From Sphingopyxis sp. 2PD (GTDB lineage Bacteria > Pseudomonadota > Alphaproteobacteria > Sphingomonadales > Sphingomonadaceae), in the NCBI RefSeq assembly GCF_005503695.1, contig NZ_SCMU01000001.1, positions 186,001-250,000 of the forward strand: 64,000 bases of DNA. Direction: 5' to 3'. Below, piece after piece: positions 51,115-60,601 of this stretch. Both the position numbers and the translations under genes were made by a program. Each line of letters starts with the position of its first letter. The stretch's first letter is position 1. The notes beneath the pieces are model-generated. The model made no database searches. It was given only the letters and a program-made list of their open reading frames with translations, and was not told the origin of the DNA.

Positions 51115-51900
51115 CTAGGCTTCAGGCTTGTAGCCGAATGCCTTGCCCGCCAGTTTGACGACCGCGGGGTCCAGATCGGGCGGGGTCATCGGCACGATGG
51201 CCTCCAGCGTTTCGGCAATATGGGTCAGCGCCGCGATGCGCGCCGCTTTCTTGTTGTTGCCGTCGATCACCTTCCATGGTGCCCAGCGCGTGTTGGTCTG
51301 CGCGAACATCTCATCAATCGCGGCGAGATATTGTTTGCGCTTGGCGCGGTTGCGATAATCTTCGCTGCCGGTCTTCCACCGCTTCCACGGATCGTTCAGG
51401 CGGTCGGCAAAGCGCTTGTCCTGTTCGTCCTGCGTCAGATGGACAAAAATCTTGACCAGATGGGTGCGGCTGCCAGTCAGCTGCGCCTCGAACTCGTTGA
51501 TTTCGTCATAGCCCTTGCGCCATTCGGTCTCGGTGGCAAATCCCTCGACCCGCTCGACCAGCACGCGCCCGTACCAGCTGCGGTCGAAGATCGCGATTTG
51601 GCGGTTGCCGGGCAGGCGTTTCCAGAACCGCCACAGGAAATGGCGCGCCTTTTCCTCGTCGGTCGGCGCACTGATCGGCCAGACGTCGAAATAGCGCGGG
51701 TCGAGCAGCGCGGTCATCCGTTTGATGATCCCGCCCTTGCCTGCCGCATCCCAGCCTTCGAACATGATGATACTGCGCTGGCCGTGAGTGATGTGCGCAG
51801 CCTGCACACGCTCCAGCCGCTCCTGCAAGGCTGTCAGCGCGTCGGAATGGTCGCCGTCAAATTTGGCGCCGGTCTCATAGTCGGAGAGCGAGATGGTCAT
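51115..51900 (-). CDS. ppk2: Polyphosphate kinase 2 family protein
   Basis: A 261-residue PPK2 of the single-domain class. The Walker A motif is IIMFEGWDAAGKGGIIKR (about 45-62), followed by FDRSWYGRVLVERVEGF (Walker B and lid, about 105-122). PPK2 uses polyphosphate to phosphorylate nucleotides, most often GDP or ADP. It complements the ppk1 and ppx genes 9 kb away. The gene stands between two unrelated genes on the same strand. Confidence 0.92.
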   Translation of the reverse strand: MTISLSDYETGAKFDGDHSDALTALQERLERVQAAHITHGQRSIIMFEGWDAAGKGGIIKRMTALLDPRYFDVWPISAPTDEEKARHFLWRFWKRLPGNRQIAIFDRSWYGRVLVERVEGFATETEWRKGYDEINEFEAQLTGSRTHLVKIFVHLTQDEQDKRFADRLNDPWKRWKTGSEDYRNRAKRKQYLAAIDEMFAQTNTRWAPWKVIDGNNKKAARIAALTHIAETLEAIVPMTPPDLDPAVVKLAGKAFGYKPEA

Positions 51901-51975
51901 GCCGCTTTCTAGCGCAATCCGCGCCGTCCTACCAAGCGCTCAGGCTGTCACTTTCTGGCACAGCCGCAGCCACCG

Positions 51976-52914
51976 CTACTCGGCCCCCATGACGGCCTTG
52001 CGTGCGGTCCACGCGCCCAGCGCGCGGCGATAACGGTCGAGGCGCGTCAAGCCTTCCGTAACCGCGCTGCCGCGGGCGCCCTGCCGCTGGGCATCGCCAT
52101 ACCAGTCTTGCGCCGCGTCGAGATCGCCCTCCATCTCGTTGCAAAGCCCCAGGTTGAATGCCAGTGCTGCGGTCGGCTCGACATCGCGCGTCAGCGCGGT
52201 CCACGCGGCACAGGCGCCGCCCTGATCGGTCTTCGTCAGCCGCACCGCTGTCTTAAACGCGGCCTGGGCCAGTTTCGCCAGCCCCTTCGTGCTTTCCTCG
52301 ACGCGGACGTCGATCGAATAGTCCCGCGGGGCAAGGTCGCCGCGGATCGTCCGCACCTGGTTGCGGAAAGTGGCGGCGAAATAATCCTCGACGCTCGTCG
52401 GGGCGCTCCGATCGGGGCAAAGCGTCACCTGATCGCGCGCATTCAGCGGTCGCATGTAACGGATCGATCCGTCGGCAATGGCGACCAGCCGCACGGTAGT
52501 GGCAACCGTCGCGGTTCGGCGGCGACACCGGATGTCGACGTCGATTTCCTTGATGCACTTCTTTTTGTCGGCGGGATCATATTCGGTGCAGCGGCGGCGC
52601 TTTTCGATCACGGGCGCTTCATCGACGCTGGCGCGTACCGTGCCGGTGACCAACGCGTCGGTCGGCGCCCCCGATTCGGGCGCGACGACCCGGTAAAAGC
52701 GGCTGCCGTGAAATGTCGCGGCCGCGAGTTCGGCTTCGAGCGCCTGCGCAAAGGCCGCGCCATCCTCGCCCTCGAACCGCTCGACCGATATGCGAAGCAG
52801 GTCGGTGACATTAGCCTCGGCGGGATCGCCGGTATTGATCGTCAGCGTTTCGGCGGTTGCGGGCGCCGCAAGGCTCAGCAAAGCGGCACCCAATATCCAT
52901 CGCGCATCGATCAT
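51976..52914 (-). CDS. Exported hypothetical protein
   Basis: A 312-residue protein with a signal peptide (MIDARWILGAALLSLAAPATAE). It has four to six cysteines in RRRCTEYDPADKKKCIKEIDVDIRCRRR, suggesting a disulfide-rich patch, and VTGTVRASVDEAP- and VATTVRLVAIADGSIRY-type beta segments. The C-terminal third (ACAAWTALTRDVEPTAALAFNLGLCNEMEGDLDAAQDWYGDAQRQG) looks like a TPR-type helical pair. No function can be assigned. Start 52914 chosen; a GTG at 52920 is possible. Confidence 0.65.
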   Translation of the reverse strand: MIDARWILGAALLSLAAPATAETLTINTGDPAEANVTDLLRISVERFEGEDGAAFAQALEAELAAATFHGSRFYRVVAPESGAPTDALVTGTVRASVDEAPVIEKRRRCTEYDPADKKKCIKEIDVDIRCRRRTATVATTVRLVAIADGSIRYMRPLNARDQVTLCPDRSAPTSVEDYFAATFRNQVRTIRGDLAPRDYSIDVRVEESTKGLAKLAQAAFKTAVRLTKTDQGGACAAWTALTRDVEPTAALAFNLGLCNEMEGDLDAAQDWYGDAQRQGARGSAVTEGLTRLDRYRRALGAWTARKAVMGAE

Positions 52915-52991
52915 GACCACCCCCCCATTAGCCAGTTTCCGCCGAGCTATCGCAGCCGTCGGTGACTGTCAAAACCGCGCGAGGACCGGGG

Positions 52992-53864
52992 TCAGAATTC
53001 GTTGGCGATCAGATCGGCCAGCCGCTGCGGCGCTTCCATCGGGATGAAGTGGCTCTGGTCGCTCCATTGCTCGTCGCGCACCGCCGCCAGCGCGGCGCCC
53101 AAGGCAGGCCAGGTCGGGCTGACCGAAAAGTCGAGGTTGCCCGCGCGCTCACCGGTTCGGGCGCGGATCACGCTCACCGGCGCGCCGACCGCGCCCAGCC
53201 AGTCGTGCGGGTTGGTGCGCAGCGCATTCTGATAGACCGACGCTTCGAGAGCGGGCGGACAGGCGAGATCGAAGCCGTCTCCATCCGCGGCAGGCAGCAG
53301 GCCGAAGCGACAATAGTCCGCGAGCGCTTGCGGCTGCCAATGCGCATAGGGCGCACGCGAAGCAAAATGCGCGTTCATCGCCTCCCACCCGTCCCAGCGC
53401 GCGCGCCGCCGTGCCACCGGATGCTCGACCGGATCGGGGACCGGCACATCGGCGGCGCCGACGTAAAATTCGGGAGGCATGATGACCGGATCGATCAGGA
53501 AGATCTGCGCAAAGGCGTCGGGTCGCTCAGCCGCCAGCCGGGTCAGGACGTAGCCGCCCATGCTATGCCCGCATCCGATCAGGGGCGCTCCGGCGAAACG
53601 ATCGACGAGCGGCAGCAGCGCGTCGGCGGTCACGGCCCAGTCGGACAGCGACGCGGGCTTGGCGCTGCGGCCATGGCCGAGCTGATCGGGCGCGATGACG
53701 TGGGTGCCGGGCGGCAACGCCGCGACGACCTGATCCCACAATCGCGCGTGAAAGCCGGTCGCGTGCAGCAGCAGCAGCGAGAGCCGGTCCGACGGCTGGC
53801 CCCATTCGAACCAGCAAATCTCGCCCGCCGGGGTGTTCAACCGGTGTTCGCGCGGCTCGCTCAT
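52992..53864 (-). CDS. Alpha/beta hydrolase
   Basis: A 290-residue cytoplasmic protein without a signal. LLLLHATGFHARLWDQVV carries the HxTG oxyanion region, GCGHSMGGYVLTRLAA is the nucleophile elbow with Ser101 (about), and DQSHFIPMEAP has the catalytic histidine near the C-terminus; an acid is expected around residue 235. The family covers esterases, epoxide hydrolases and C-C hydrolases; the substrate is unknown. Confidence 0.82.
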   Translation of the reverse strand: MSEPREHRLNTPAGEICWFEWGQPSDRLSLLLLHATGFHARLWDQVVAALPPGTHVIAPDQLGHGRSAKPASLSDWAVTADALLPLVDRFAGAPLIGCGHSMGGYVLTRLAAERPDAFAQIFLIDPVIMPPEFYVGAADVPVPDPVEHPVARRRARWDGWEAMNAHFASRAPYAHWQPQALADYCRFGLLPAADGDGFDLACPPALEASVYQNALRTNPHDWLGAVGAPVSVIRARTGERAGNLDFSVSPTWPALGAALAAVRDEQWSDQSHFIPMEAPQRLADLIANEF

Positions 53865-53929
53865 GTTATCCCCGGGATCGTCGTCGCGGCGAAGGCCACG
53901 ATCTCGCCGTCGCGGCTAGACGGGAGGTT

Positions 53930-53955
53930 GAGATCCCGGCCTTCGCCGGGATGAC
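53930..53955. repeat. Short palindrome, family E
   Basis: ATCCCGGCCTTCGCCGGGAT folds perfectly. It lies in the 120-base gap between the hydrolase start and the aspS stop; the same GCCGGGATCCC core occurs at 40077. Confidence 0.6.
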
Positions 53956-53984
53956 GGAGCAAGGAGGGAAACAGCAACGAAGGT

Positions 53985-55766
53985 TTAGCCCTTGGGTCCG
54001 TCCACGATACGAATACCGAGTTCCTTGAGCTGCTTGTCGCTGACCGGCGCGGGGGCGCCCATCATTAAGTCTTCGGCCTTCTGGTTCATCGGGAAGACGA
54101 CGACCTCGCGGATGTTCGGTTCGTCGGCGAGCAGCATCACGATGCGGTCGACGCCCGGCGCCGAGCCGCCGTGCGGCGGCGCGCCGAATTTGAACGCGTT
54201 GATCATGCCGCTGAAATTCGCGTCGACATCGGCCTGGCTGTACCCGGCAATCTCGAACGCCTTGTACATGATGTCGGGGCGATGGTTGCGGATTGCGCCC
54301 GACGAAAGCTCGACGCCGTTGCAGACGATATCATATTGCCAGGCGAGGATGTCGAGCGGGTCCTTCGTTTCCAGCGCCTCCAGCTCGCCCTGCGGCATCG
54401 AGAAGGGGTTGTGGCTGAAATCTATCTTGCCGGTGTCCTCGTCGGCCTCGAACATCGGGAAATCGACGATCCAGCACATTTCGAACTTGTTCGGATCGAT
54501 GAGATCAAGCTGTTCGGCGACGCGCGTGCGCGCAAAGCCCGCGAGCTTCGCCGCGACCGCTTCCTTGCCCGCAGCGAAGAACAGGCCGTCGTCGGGACCG
54601 ATACCAAGCTCGGCGGCGAGCGCGTCCATCTTGTCACTACCGTGGTTCTTGGCGATCGGTCCGCCCCATTCGCCGCCCTTGCGCGTCGCATAGCCAAGAC
54701 CGGCAAAGCCTTCGCCCTGCGCCCAGCTGTTCATGTCGTCGAAGAATTTGCGGCTCTTTTCGGCGGTGTTCGGCGCCGGGATTGCGCGCACGACGTCGCC
54801 CGCCGCAACGATGTCGGCGAAGCGGCCGAAGCCCGACCCCACAAAGTGCGACGACACGTCGGTGATGATCAGCGGGTTGCGAAGATCGGGCTTGTCGTTG
54901 CCATATTTCAGCATCGATTCGCGGTAGGGGATGCGCGGAAACGAACCCGCCGGGGTCACCGACTTGCCATTCGCAAATTCCTCGAACACCCCCGCGAGCA
55001 CCGGCTCGATCGCGTTGAACACATCGTCCTGCGTCACGAAGCTCATTTCGAAATCGAGCTGGTAAAATTCGCCGGGCGAACGGTCGGCGCGCGCATCTTC
55101 GTCACGGAAGCAGGGTGCGATCTGGAAATAGCGGTCGAAGCCCGCGACCATCAGCAGCTGTTTGAACATCTGCGGCGCCTGCGGCAGCGCATAGAATTTG
55201 CCGGGATGGACGCGGCTTGGCACCAGATAGTCGCGCGCGCCTTCGGGCGACGAGGCGGTCAGGATCGGGGTCTGATATTCGGTGAAGCCCTGTTCGACCA
55301 TGCGGCGGCGCAGGCTCGCGATGACGTTCGAGCGCAGCAGGATGTTGGCGTGCAGGCGGTCGCGGCGGAGATCAAGGAAGCGGTACTTCAGGCGAATATC
55401 CTCGGGATATTCCTGTTCGCCGGCGACCGGCATCGGCAATTCGATCGCCGCCGACTGGACGGTGACGTCGCGCGCGCGCACTTCGATTTCGCCGGTCGGC
55501 AGGTTCGCGTTGACGGTTTCCGCCGAGCGGGCAACCACGTCGCCGGTGATCGTCACGACGCTTTCGGCGCGCAGGCCGTCGAGCGTCGCGAACACCGCAT
55601 CGCTCGAGTCCGCGACGATCTGGGTCAGCCCGTAATGGTCGCGCAGGTCAACGAACAGCAGCCCGCCATGATCGCGCTTGCGATGCACCCAGCCGGAAAC
55701 GCGGACCGACTGTCCGACCTGCTCGGCGCGAAGCTGGCCGCAATTATGGGTGCGATAGGCGTGCAT
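53985..55766 (-). CDS. aspS: Aspartyl-tRNA synthetase
   Basis: A 593-residue bacterial-type class II enzyme. The OB-fold anticodon domain opens with [18 protein letters not shown]. Motif 2 is [19 protein letters not shown] and motif 3 [24 protein letters not shown]; the bacterial insertion (GAD) domain lies in the middle. The start at 55766 is the first conserved methionine. If no tRNA-dependent Asn synthetase exists in the genome, this enzyme may also charge tRNA(Asn), as in many alphaproteobacteria. Confidence 0.96.
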   Translation of the reverse strand: MHAYRTHNCGQLRAEQVGQSVRVSGWVHRKRDHGGLLFVDLRDHYGLTQIVADSSDAVFATLDGLRAESVVTITGDVVARSAETVNANLPTGEIEVRARDVTVQSAAIELPMPVAGEQEYPEDIRLKYRFLDLRRDRLHANILLRSNVIASLRRRMVEQGFTEYQTPILTASSPEGARDYLVPSRVHPGKFYALPQAPQMFKQLLMVAGFDRYFQIAPCFRDEDARADRSPGEFYQLDFEMSFVTQDDVFNAIEPVLAGVFEEFANGKSVTPAGSFPRIPYRESMLKYGNDKPDLRNPLIITDVSSHFVGSGFGRFADIVAAGDVVRAIPAPNTAEKSRKFFDDMNSWAQGEGFAGLGYATRKGGEWGGPIAKNHGSDKMDALAAELGIGPDDGLFFAAGKEAVAAKLAGFARTRVAEQLDLIDPNKFEMCWIVDFPMFEADEDTGKIDFSHNPFSMPQGELEALETKDPLDILAWQYDIVCNGVELSSGAIRNHRPDIMYKAFEIAGYSQADVDANFSGMINAFKFGAPPHGGSAPGVDRIVMLLADEPNIREVVVFPMNQKAEDLMMGAPAPVSDKQLKELGIRIVDGPKG

Positions 55767-55863
55767 GTGATTGTCTTTCAATGGTCGGAAGGGCGCGCCC
55801 AAAACGCGCCGTTATGGCCGCGCCTAAGGCAGCGCGGGGAGCGATTTGTCAAGGCTTGGCGCG

Positions 55864-57375
55864 TCAGCAAGTCAGCCCCAGACGATCAAGCACGTCGCTG
55901 GCGAACAGCGCGCGGTGCGCCGGATCGGGCATCAGGCGATCGCGCGCGCTGCGCCAGCGGCGGTAATCCTCGCCATAATCCGCCGCGACCCGCCCGGCAT
56001 CGAGTTGGCAGCTCTTGGCCCAATGGCGGGTAAAGGCGATCCCTTCGGCATCGAGCCGTTCGACGACGCGGGCGTAGGCGTCGGCGGTCCGGCGGCTGCG
56101 CGGGCCGTCGAAATCGATCACTGCGTTGGCCGGAAAGCGCGCGGGCGCCAGCAGCCCTTCGGCGCGCGCCATGAACCGCACGGTCACGACGGTTGACCCG
56201 CCGTGGCGCGCATAAACCTTGCAAATCAGCTCGAACGCATGCGCCAGATCGGCGCGGTCGATCGTCACCGACGCATTGAACAGATCGGCCAGCGGGCGAT
56301 GCGTGTCGAGCCCCTCCCCCCAGCTGCCATAGACTGGCGGCGCATCGACATCGGGGCCGCTGGCATAGCCCTGCTTCATCGCAAATTGCAGCAGCGCACC
56401 GCGCGCCCACGGATAATCGTCGAGCAGCCGCCCGAGCAGGCTGAGCGCGTCATAGCCCGCGCCAAGCTGTCCGGGCGTCGCGCGCCGATAATCGTCGCGC
56501 CATGGTTCGCGATAGAGAAAGCGCAGCATCGCGGGGCGCTTGAACGGCTTGTAGGGGTTCACGATCATCTGAACGAAATCGGGGTCCTGATCGAGCGCAT
56601 AAGCCGCCGAAAAGCGACGGAAATCCCCCGCCGCCAACCAGCCGAGCGCAGCGCGATCGACCTTGCGGAGATTCTGGATCGGGCGAACAAGGAATTTCGG
56701 AACGCTGCCGACGACCAGCGCGATGACGACGCCGAGCGCGCCGACCGGCAATTGCGCCGCTGCAAACACATCGTCATCGCGCAGCGGGGTCGAACCCGTC
56801 GCGGCGATGAAACTGTCGCTCATCAACCCGGCGGCGGGTTCGATCCAGTGAACCCCCGCGGGCGTCACGATCTGCACCGCGCGGATATGGTCCTGAATGC
56901 CGCCGCTGGCTATCATCGAACCGTGGGTACCCGTCGCCGCGGCGCCCGCAAAGGTCTGCCCATTGCCCGCGCCGCTGGTCCACAGCGAACGCCCTTGCGC
57001 CTCCAGCTTGTCCGACACTTCGTCGACCAGCGCCCCCGCCTCGACCAGCATCAGGCCGCTGGCATCGACGCCAGGGCGGACGTCGGCGGCATTGATGCGA
57101 AAACAGCGGTTGAAACGGCGCGTGTGGAGCAGCCAGCATTGCGATGCGATATTGACGTTCGACGGCGACCAGCCAGCGCCAAGCGGGCGGACGCGGCGGT
57201 TCGCCAAGGCAGCCGCGGCGAGCCAATCCTGTACCGCTTTCGCCGCGATCGCGATCTCGTCGCGCCCGCGCGGTGCGTCGCCGCTGCGCAGCGCAAAGCG
57301 CGTCGCCGCCTCGCAGGTGCCGGTGCCATGATAATTGGTCCAGCGCCCTTCGTCGCCCAGTTGCACCAACGGCAT
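55864..57375 (-). CDS. FAD-linked oxidase (aldonolactone oxidase-like)
   Basis: A 503-residue protein. The N-terminal FAD-binding (PCMH) domain has RVRPLGAGWSPSNVN (about residue 62-76) and SGAGNGQTFAGAAATGTHGS (about 137-156), the FAD pyrophosphate loop. The C-terminal half, with VTVRFMARAEGLLAPAR, resembles D-arabinono-1,4-lactone oxidase and sugar-alcohol oxidases. It may oxidise a sugar lactone or alcohol. Start 57375 overlaps the upstream stop as ATGA, so the two are coupled. Confidence 0.8.
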   Translation of the reverse strand: MPLVQLGDEGRWTNYHGTGTCEAATRFALRSGDAPRGRDEIAIAAKAVQDWLAAAALANRRVRPLGAGWSPSNVNIASQCWLLHTRRFNRCFRINAADVRPGVDASGLMLVEAGALVDEVSDKLEAQGRSLWTSGAGNGQTFAGAAATGTHGSMIASGGIQDHIRAVQIVTPAGVHWIEPAAGLMSDSFIAATGSTPLRDDDVFAAAQLPVGALGVVIALVVGSVPKFLVRPIQNLRKVDRAALGWLAAGDFRRFSAAYALDQDPDFVQMIVNPYKPFKRPAMLRFLYREPWRDDYRRATPGQLGAGYDALSLLGRLLDDYPWARGALLQFAMKQGYASGPDVDAPPVYGSWGEGLDTHRPLADLFNASVTIDRADLAHAFELICKVYARHGGSTVVTVRFMARAEGLLAPARFPANAVIDFDGPRSRRTADAYARVVERLDAEGIAFTRHWAKSCQLDAGRVAADYGEDYRRWRSARDRLMPDPAHRALFASDVLDRLGLTC

Positions 57376-57704
57376 CAGGCGTCTCCCAACGGCAGGATAC
57401 CCGCATTGGCGCGCCAGGCGACGGTAACCGGGCGCAGAAAGCCGACCGTCGCGATCGCGATCAGCATCTGGCGCCGTGTTGCAAAGACCCGCACGTCGCT
57501 GAGGCCGTGATCGGATTCGGGGGTCACAAACGGCTGCGCGGCCTCCGCCGCGAAGCCCCAGCCTTTCAGCGTCACCACCATCGATTCTTCGTCGAGCGGC
57601 CGCGGATTGGCGATCGAGACGAAAATATCGGCCTGCCCCGCCAGATACTGGCCGAAAAGCAGCAGAAACGCGAGCGCCGCGAGCGCCCATCCGAGCCACA
57701 TCAT
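57375..57704 (-). CDS. Small membrane-anchored protein coupled to the FAD oxidase
   Basis: A 109-residue protein with an N-terminal helix LGWALAALAFLLLFGQYLA (about 4-22) and a cytoplasmic or periplasmic domain MVVTLKGWGFAAEAAQPFVTPES with a beta-rich end. No family is recognised. Its TGA overlaps the ATG of the oxidase gene (ATGA), which suggests they act together. Two ATGs (57704, 57701) begin the frame. Divergent from rnd. Confidence 0.6.
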   Translation of the reverse strand: MMWLGWALAALAFLLLFGQYLAGQADIFVSIANPRPLDEESMVVTLKGWGFAAEAAQPFVTPESDHGLSDVRVFATRRQMLIAIATVGFLRPVTVAWRANAGILPLGDA

Positions 57705-57812
57705 GCCCCAAACCCCTTCGTTTTTCCCCTGACCGGTATTCCGGTTCCACGACCCGAAGAGCACGGACAATTTTTCCTGCCCGTTCCTTTCAACTAGCTG
57801 TATAGGCGCGCT

Positions 57813-59000
57813 ATGCAAGTCCATCCGTTGATCGAAACCAACGCCGCGCTGGTCGAATTTTGCGACCGCATTCGGAACAGCGATTTCATCGCGGTCGATA
57901 CCGAATTCATGCGCGAAAATACCTTCTGGCCAGAGCTTTGCCTGATCCAGGTCGCCGACCGCGAGCATGCCGCGGCGATCGATCCGATGGCGCCCGGCAT
58001 CGACCTGAAGCCGCTTCTCGACCTGCTGGTCGATAACGAGGATATGCTGAAGGTCTTTCACGCCGGCGGCCAGGATGTCGAAATCATCTTCAACCTGACC
58101 GGCAAGACCCCGCATCCGATTTTCGACACCCAGATCGGCCAGATGGCAATCGGTCAGGCCGAACAGGTCGGCTATTCCAACCTGGTCGAGGCGTGGATCG
58201 GGCTGCAACTCGACAAGGGCGCGCGCTTTACCGACTGGAGCCGCCGCCCGCTCGACAAGCGCCAGATCGACTATGCGGTGGGCGACGTCACCCATCTGGC
58301 CAAGATTTTTCCGATGATGCTCGACAAGCTGGTCAAGACCGGCCGCGGGCATTGGCTGGACGAGGAAATGGAAAAGCTGGCCGATCCGGCGAATTACAGC
58401 GTCGATCCGGACAAGGCGTGGCAGCGGATCAAGATCCCGTCGCGCAAACCCGACGTGCTGGGCCGCTTGCAGGCGCTGGCGGCGTGGCGCGAGCGCGAGG
58501 CGCGATCGAAGAATTTGCCGCGTGGACGCATCGTCAAGGACGAGACCCTGGCCGACCTGGCCGCGCATCCGCCCAAGGATCAGGACGGCCTCGGCCGCGT
58601 CCGCGGGCTGTCGGCGACCTGGCGCAGCAACGACATCGGCGCGCGGCTGATGGACGCGCTGGCGAACGCCCGCCCGATGGACAAGGACGACATGCCCGAC
58701 CGTGCGCCGCGTGGTCCGGGGTTGGGCAAGGAAGGCGTGCTCGTCGCCGACCTCTTGAAGCTGCTGCTCAAGATCCGCGCCCGCGAACTCAATGTCGCGG
58801 CGCGGCTGATCGCGCGCAGCGACGATCTGGAGGCGCTGGCCGCCGGCGCGCGCGAGGGCATCGCGATGATGCGTGGATGGCGCTACGACGTCTTCGGCCA
58901 CGCCGCGCTCGATCTGGTCGAGGGACGGATGGGTTTTGCGGTCAAGAACGGCAAGCTGGTGATGAGCGAAATCGACGCGGCGGCCGCGAGCGAGGGTTAA
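57813..59000 (+). CDS. rnd: Ribonuclease D
   Basis: A 395-residue 3'-5' exoribonuclease that trims tRNA and other stable RNA. The DEDD catalytic residues are visible: Asp29 and Glu31 in AVDTEFMREN, Asp in FHAGGQDVEI (about 89) and Tyr/Asp in YAVGDVTHL (about 152-156). Two HRDC-type RNA-binding domains follow (about 210-290 and 310-380). It ends 13 bases before a long palindrome shared with the convergent ppx gene. Confidence 0.95.
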   Translation: MQVHPLIETNAALVEFCDRIRNSDFIAVDTEFMRENTFWPELCLIQVADREHAAAIDPMAPGIDLKPLLDLLVDNEDMLKVFHAGGQDVEIIFNLTGKTPHPIFDTQIGQMAIGQAEQVGYSNLVEAWIGLQLDKGARFTDWSRRPLDKRQIDYAVGDVTHLAKIFPMMLDKLVKTGRGHWLDEEMEKLADPANYSVDPDKAWQRIKIPSRKPDVLGRLQALAAWREREARSKNLPRGRIVKDETLADLAAHPPKDQDGLGRVRGLSATWRSNDIGARLMDALANARPMDKDDMPDRAPRGPGLGKEGVLVADLLKLLLKIRARELNVAARLIARSDDLEALAAGAREGIAMMRGWRYDVFGHAALDLVEGRMGFAVKNGKLVMSEIDAAAASEG

Positions 59001-59012
59001 CGCCGCGGCGTC

Positions 59013-59111
59013 ATACCGTCGCCCCCGCGAAGGCGGGGGCCGCTCGCGTTTTACGCCTCGATCGCCGAACAGCGCCGCTTGCGGCCCCCGCCTTCGCGGG
59101 GGCGACGGCAT
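59013..59111. repeat. Palindrome of family D between rnd and ppx
   Basis: Arms 59013-59043 and 59081-59111 match over 31 bases with one mismatch, with a 37-base loop; core CGCCCCCGCGAAGGCGGGGGC. It fills the whole gap between two convergent genes and could stop transcription in both directions. Confidence 0.85.
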
Positions 59112-59112
59112 A

Positions 59113-60597
59113 TCAAAGCATCACCAGCTCGGCCTTGGCATCCAGCGCATGCGCCAGCGAGCGCAGGCGGCGCTCGACCGACTCGCCCGCCAGATGATGC
59201 CAACCATGATCGAGGCTGAGCCGCAGCTTGCCGTCGATCAGCGCGATGTGGCTGGCCTTCAGCGGCGCCTCGACCCCGCCGGTCAGTCGCTGTGCCAGCC
59301 GGATCGCCAGCCCCCATTGCCGCGCGCGCGCCAGCCGGTCAGCGGTGACGAGCCTGCCCATGTCGGGGAAATCGCTGTCGGCACCGCCGAACCCCGCGTG
59401 CAGCGCGCGCGCGAGCAGGATCCGCCCCGGAATGTCGATGCCGCGCCAATTGCCGTGCAGCCCGATTTCGGTGCCGCGTTCAGCGCGGAAGTCGGGGTTG
59501 GCCGACCAGGCGACGTCGCTGAGCAGGCTGGCGGCGAGCCGGACGCGGCTGTCGGCGGGCGCTTCGCCGGCAAACAGCGGCGCGATCCATTCGGTGATGG
59601 CGCGCCCGTGCGGCGCAAAGCGCGCGAGGCGTCGGCCTTCGAATTCGGCGGCGACGATCAGCGGGTCCTGCGCGCGCGTTTCGGCGTCGAGCGCCTGATA
59701 GAGCAGCCCTTCGCGCAGCCCCGATGACGACACCGTCATTTCGGGAACGTCGAGGATGTTCACGAGCGCCGCGAGCAACGCCGCCGCATCGGGCAGCGCC
59801 GCGGCGCGGTTCGACGCCATCCCGGGGATGGCGCGCAACTCCTCGAAGCTCAGGCGGTTGGTTGCTCGCACCAGACGGCGCAGCGCCGACCGCGGCAGGC
59901 TGTGCTGGTCGAGCACCGCGAGCGGGTCTTGCGTCAATTCGAGATCGAGTCGCGACAGCGCGCGCCACGACCCGCCGACCAGATAGAGGGGCAGTCCCGA
60001 CATCCCGTCGGGCCAGCCGGCGCCGCGCAGCATCTTGCGGACGGCGCGCTCGAACGCCTGTTGCCCCTGCTTGCGCAGCGCGGGCAGGCGCAGCACGCCG
60101 AGCGGAAAAGACGCGCGGCGCCCGACCTGTCCATCCGCGACCTCGGCCAGTTCGAGGCTGCCGCCGCCAAGGTCGACCGCGATACCATGCGCGTCGGGGA
60201 TCGCCGACAGCACGCCATAACCCGCGGCTTCAGCCTCTTCCTCGCCCGACAGCAGCCGGATCGCCAGCCCGGCATCGGCGGCGCTGGCGATGAATTCGGG
60301 TCCGTTCTCGGCGTCGCGCACGGCTGCGGTGGCCACGCACAGCAGGCTTTTGACCTCCATATGTTTGGCGAGCAACGCATAGCGGCGGAGCGCCATGAGC
60401 CCGCGCATCGCATCCTCGCTGGCAATCCGTCCGTCGACTGCCAGCCCGCGGCCGAGCCCAGCGGCGACCTTTTCGTTAAAGATCACCGCGGGCGCGCGCG
60501 ACGGTCCTTCATAGACGACGAGGCGAACCGAGTTCGAACCGATGTCGATCACGGCCGAACGGTGAACCGCCGACTTCGAGGCGCGCAGCAATCCCAA
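59113..60597 (-). CDS. ppx: Exopolyphosphatase / guanosine pentaphosphatase family protein
   Basis: A 494-residue protein of the Ppx/GppA family. The actin-like ATPase folds are shown by VIDIGSNSVRLVVYEG (about 16-31) and GIAVDLGGGSLELAEV (about 138-153). It splits phosphate from polyphosphate ends or converts pppGpp to ppGpp. The start is TTG at 60597, four bases after the ppk1 stop, with no good ribosome binding site, so its translation likely depends on ppk1. It lies with ppk1 in one operon. Confidence 0.9.
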   Translation of the reverse strand: MGLLRASKSAVHRSAVIDIGSNSVRLVVYEGPSRAPAVIFNEKVAAGLGRGLAVDGRIASEDAMRGLMALRRYALLAKHMEVKSLLCVATAAVRDAENGPEFIASAADAGLAIRLLSGEEEAEAAGYGVLSAIPDAHGIAVDLGGGSLELAEVADGQVGRRASFPLGVLRLPALRKQGQQAFERAVRKMLRGAGWPDGMSGLPLYLVGGSWRALSRLDLELTQDPLAVLDQHSLPRSALRRLVRATNRLSFEELRAIPGMASNRAAALPDAAALLAALVNILDVPEMTVSSSGLREGLLYQALDAETRAQDPLIVAAEFEGRRLARFAPHGRAITEWIAPLFAGEAPADSRVRLAASLLSDVAWSANPDFRAERGTEIGLHGNWRGIDIPGRILLARALHAGFGGADSDFPDMGRLVTADRLARARQWGLAIRLAQRLTGGVEAPLKASHIALIDGKLRLSLDHGWHHLAGESVERRLRSLAHALDAKAELVML

Positions 60598-60601
60598 GGC
60601 G

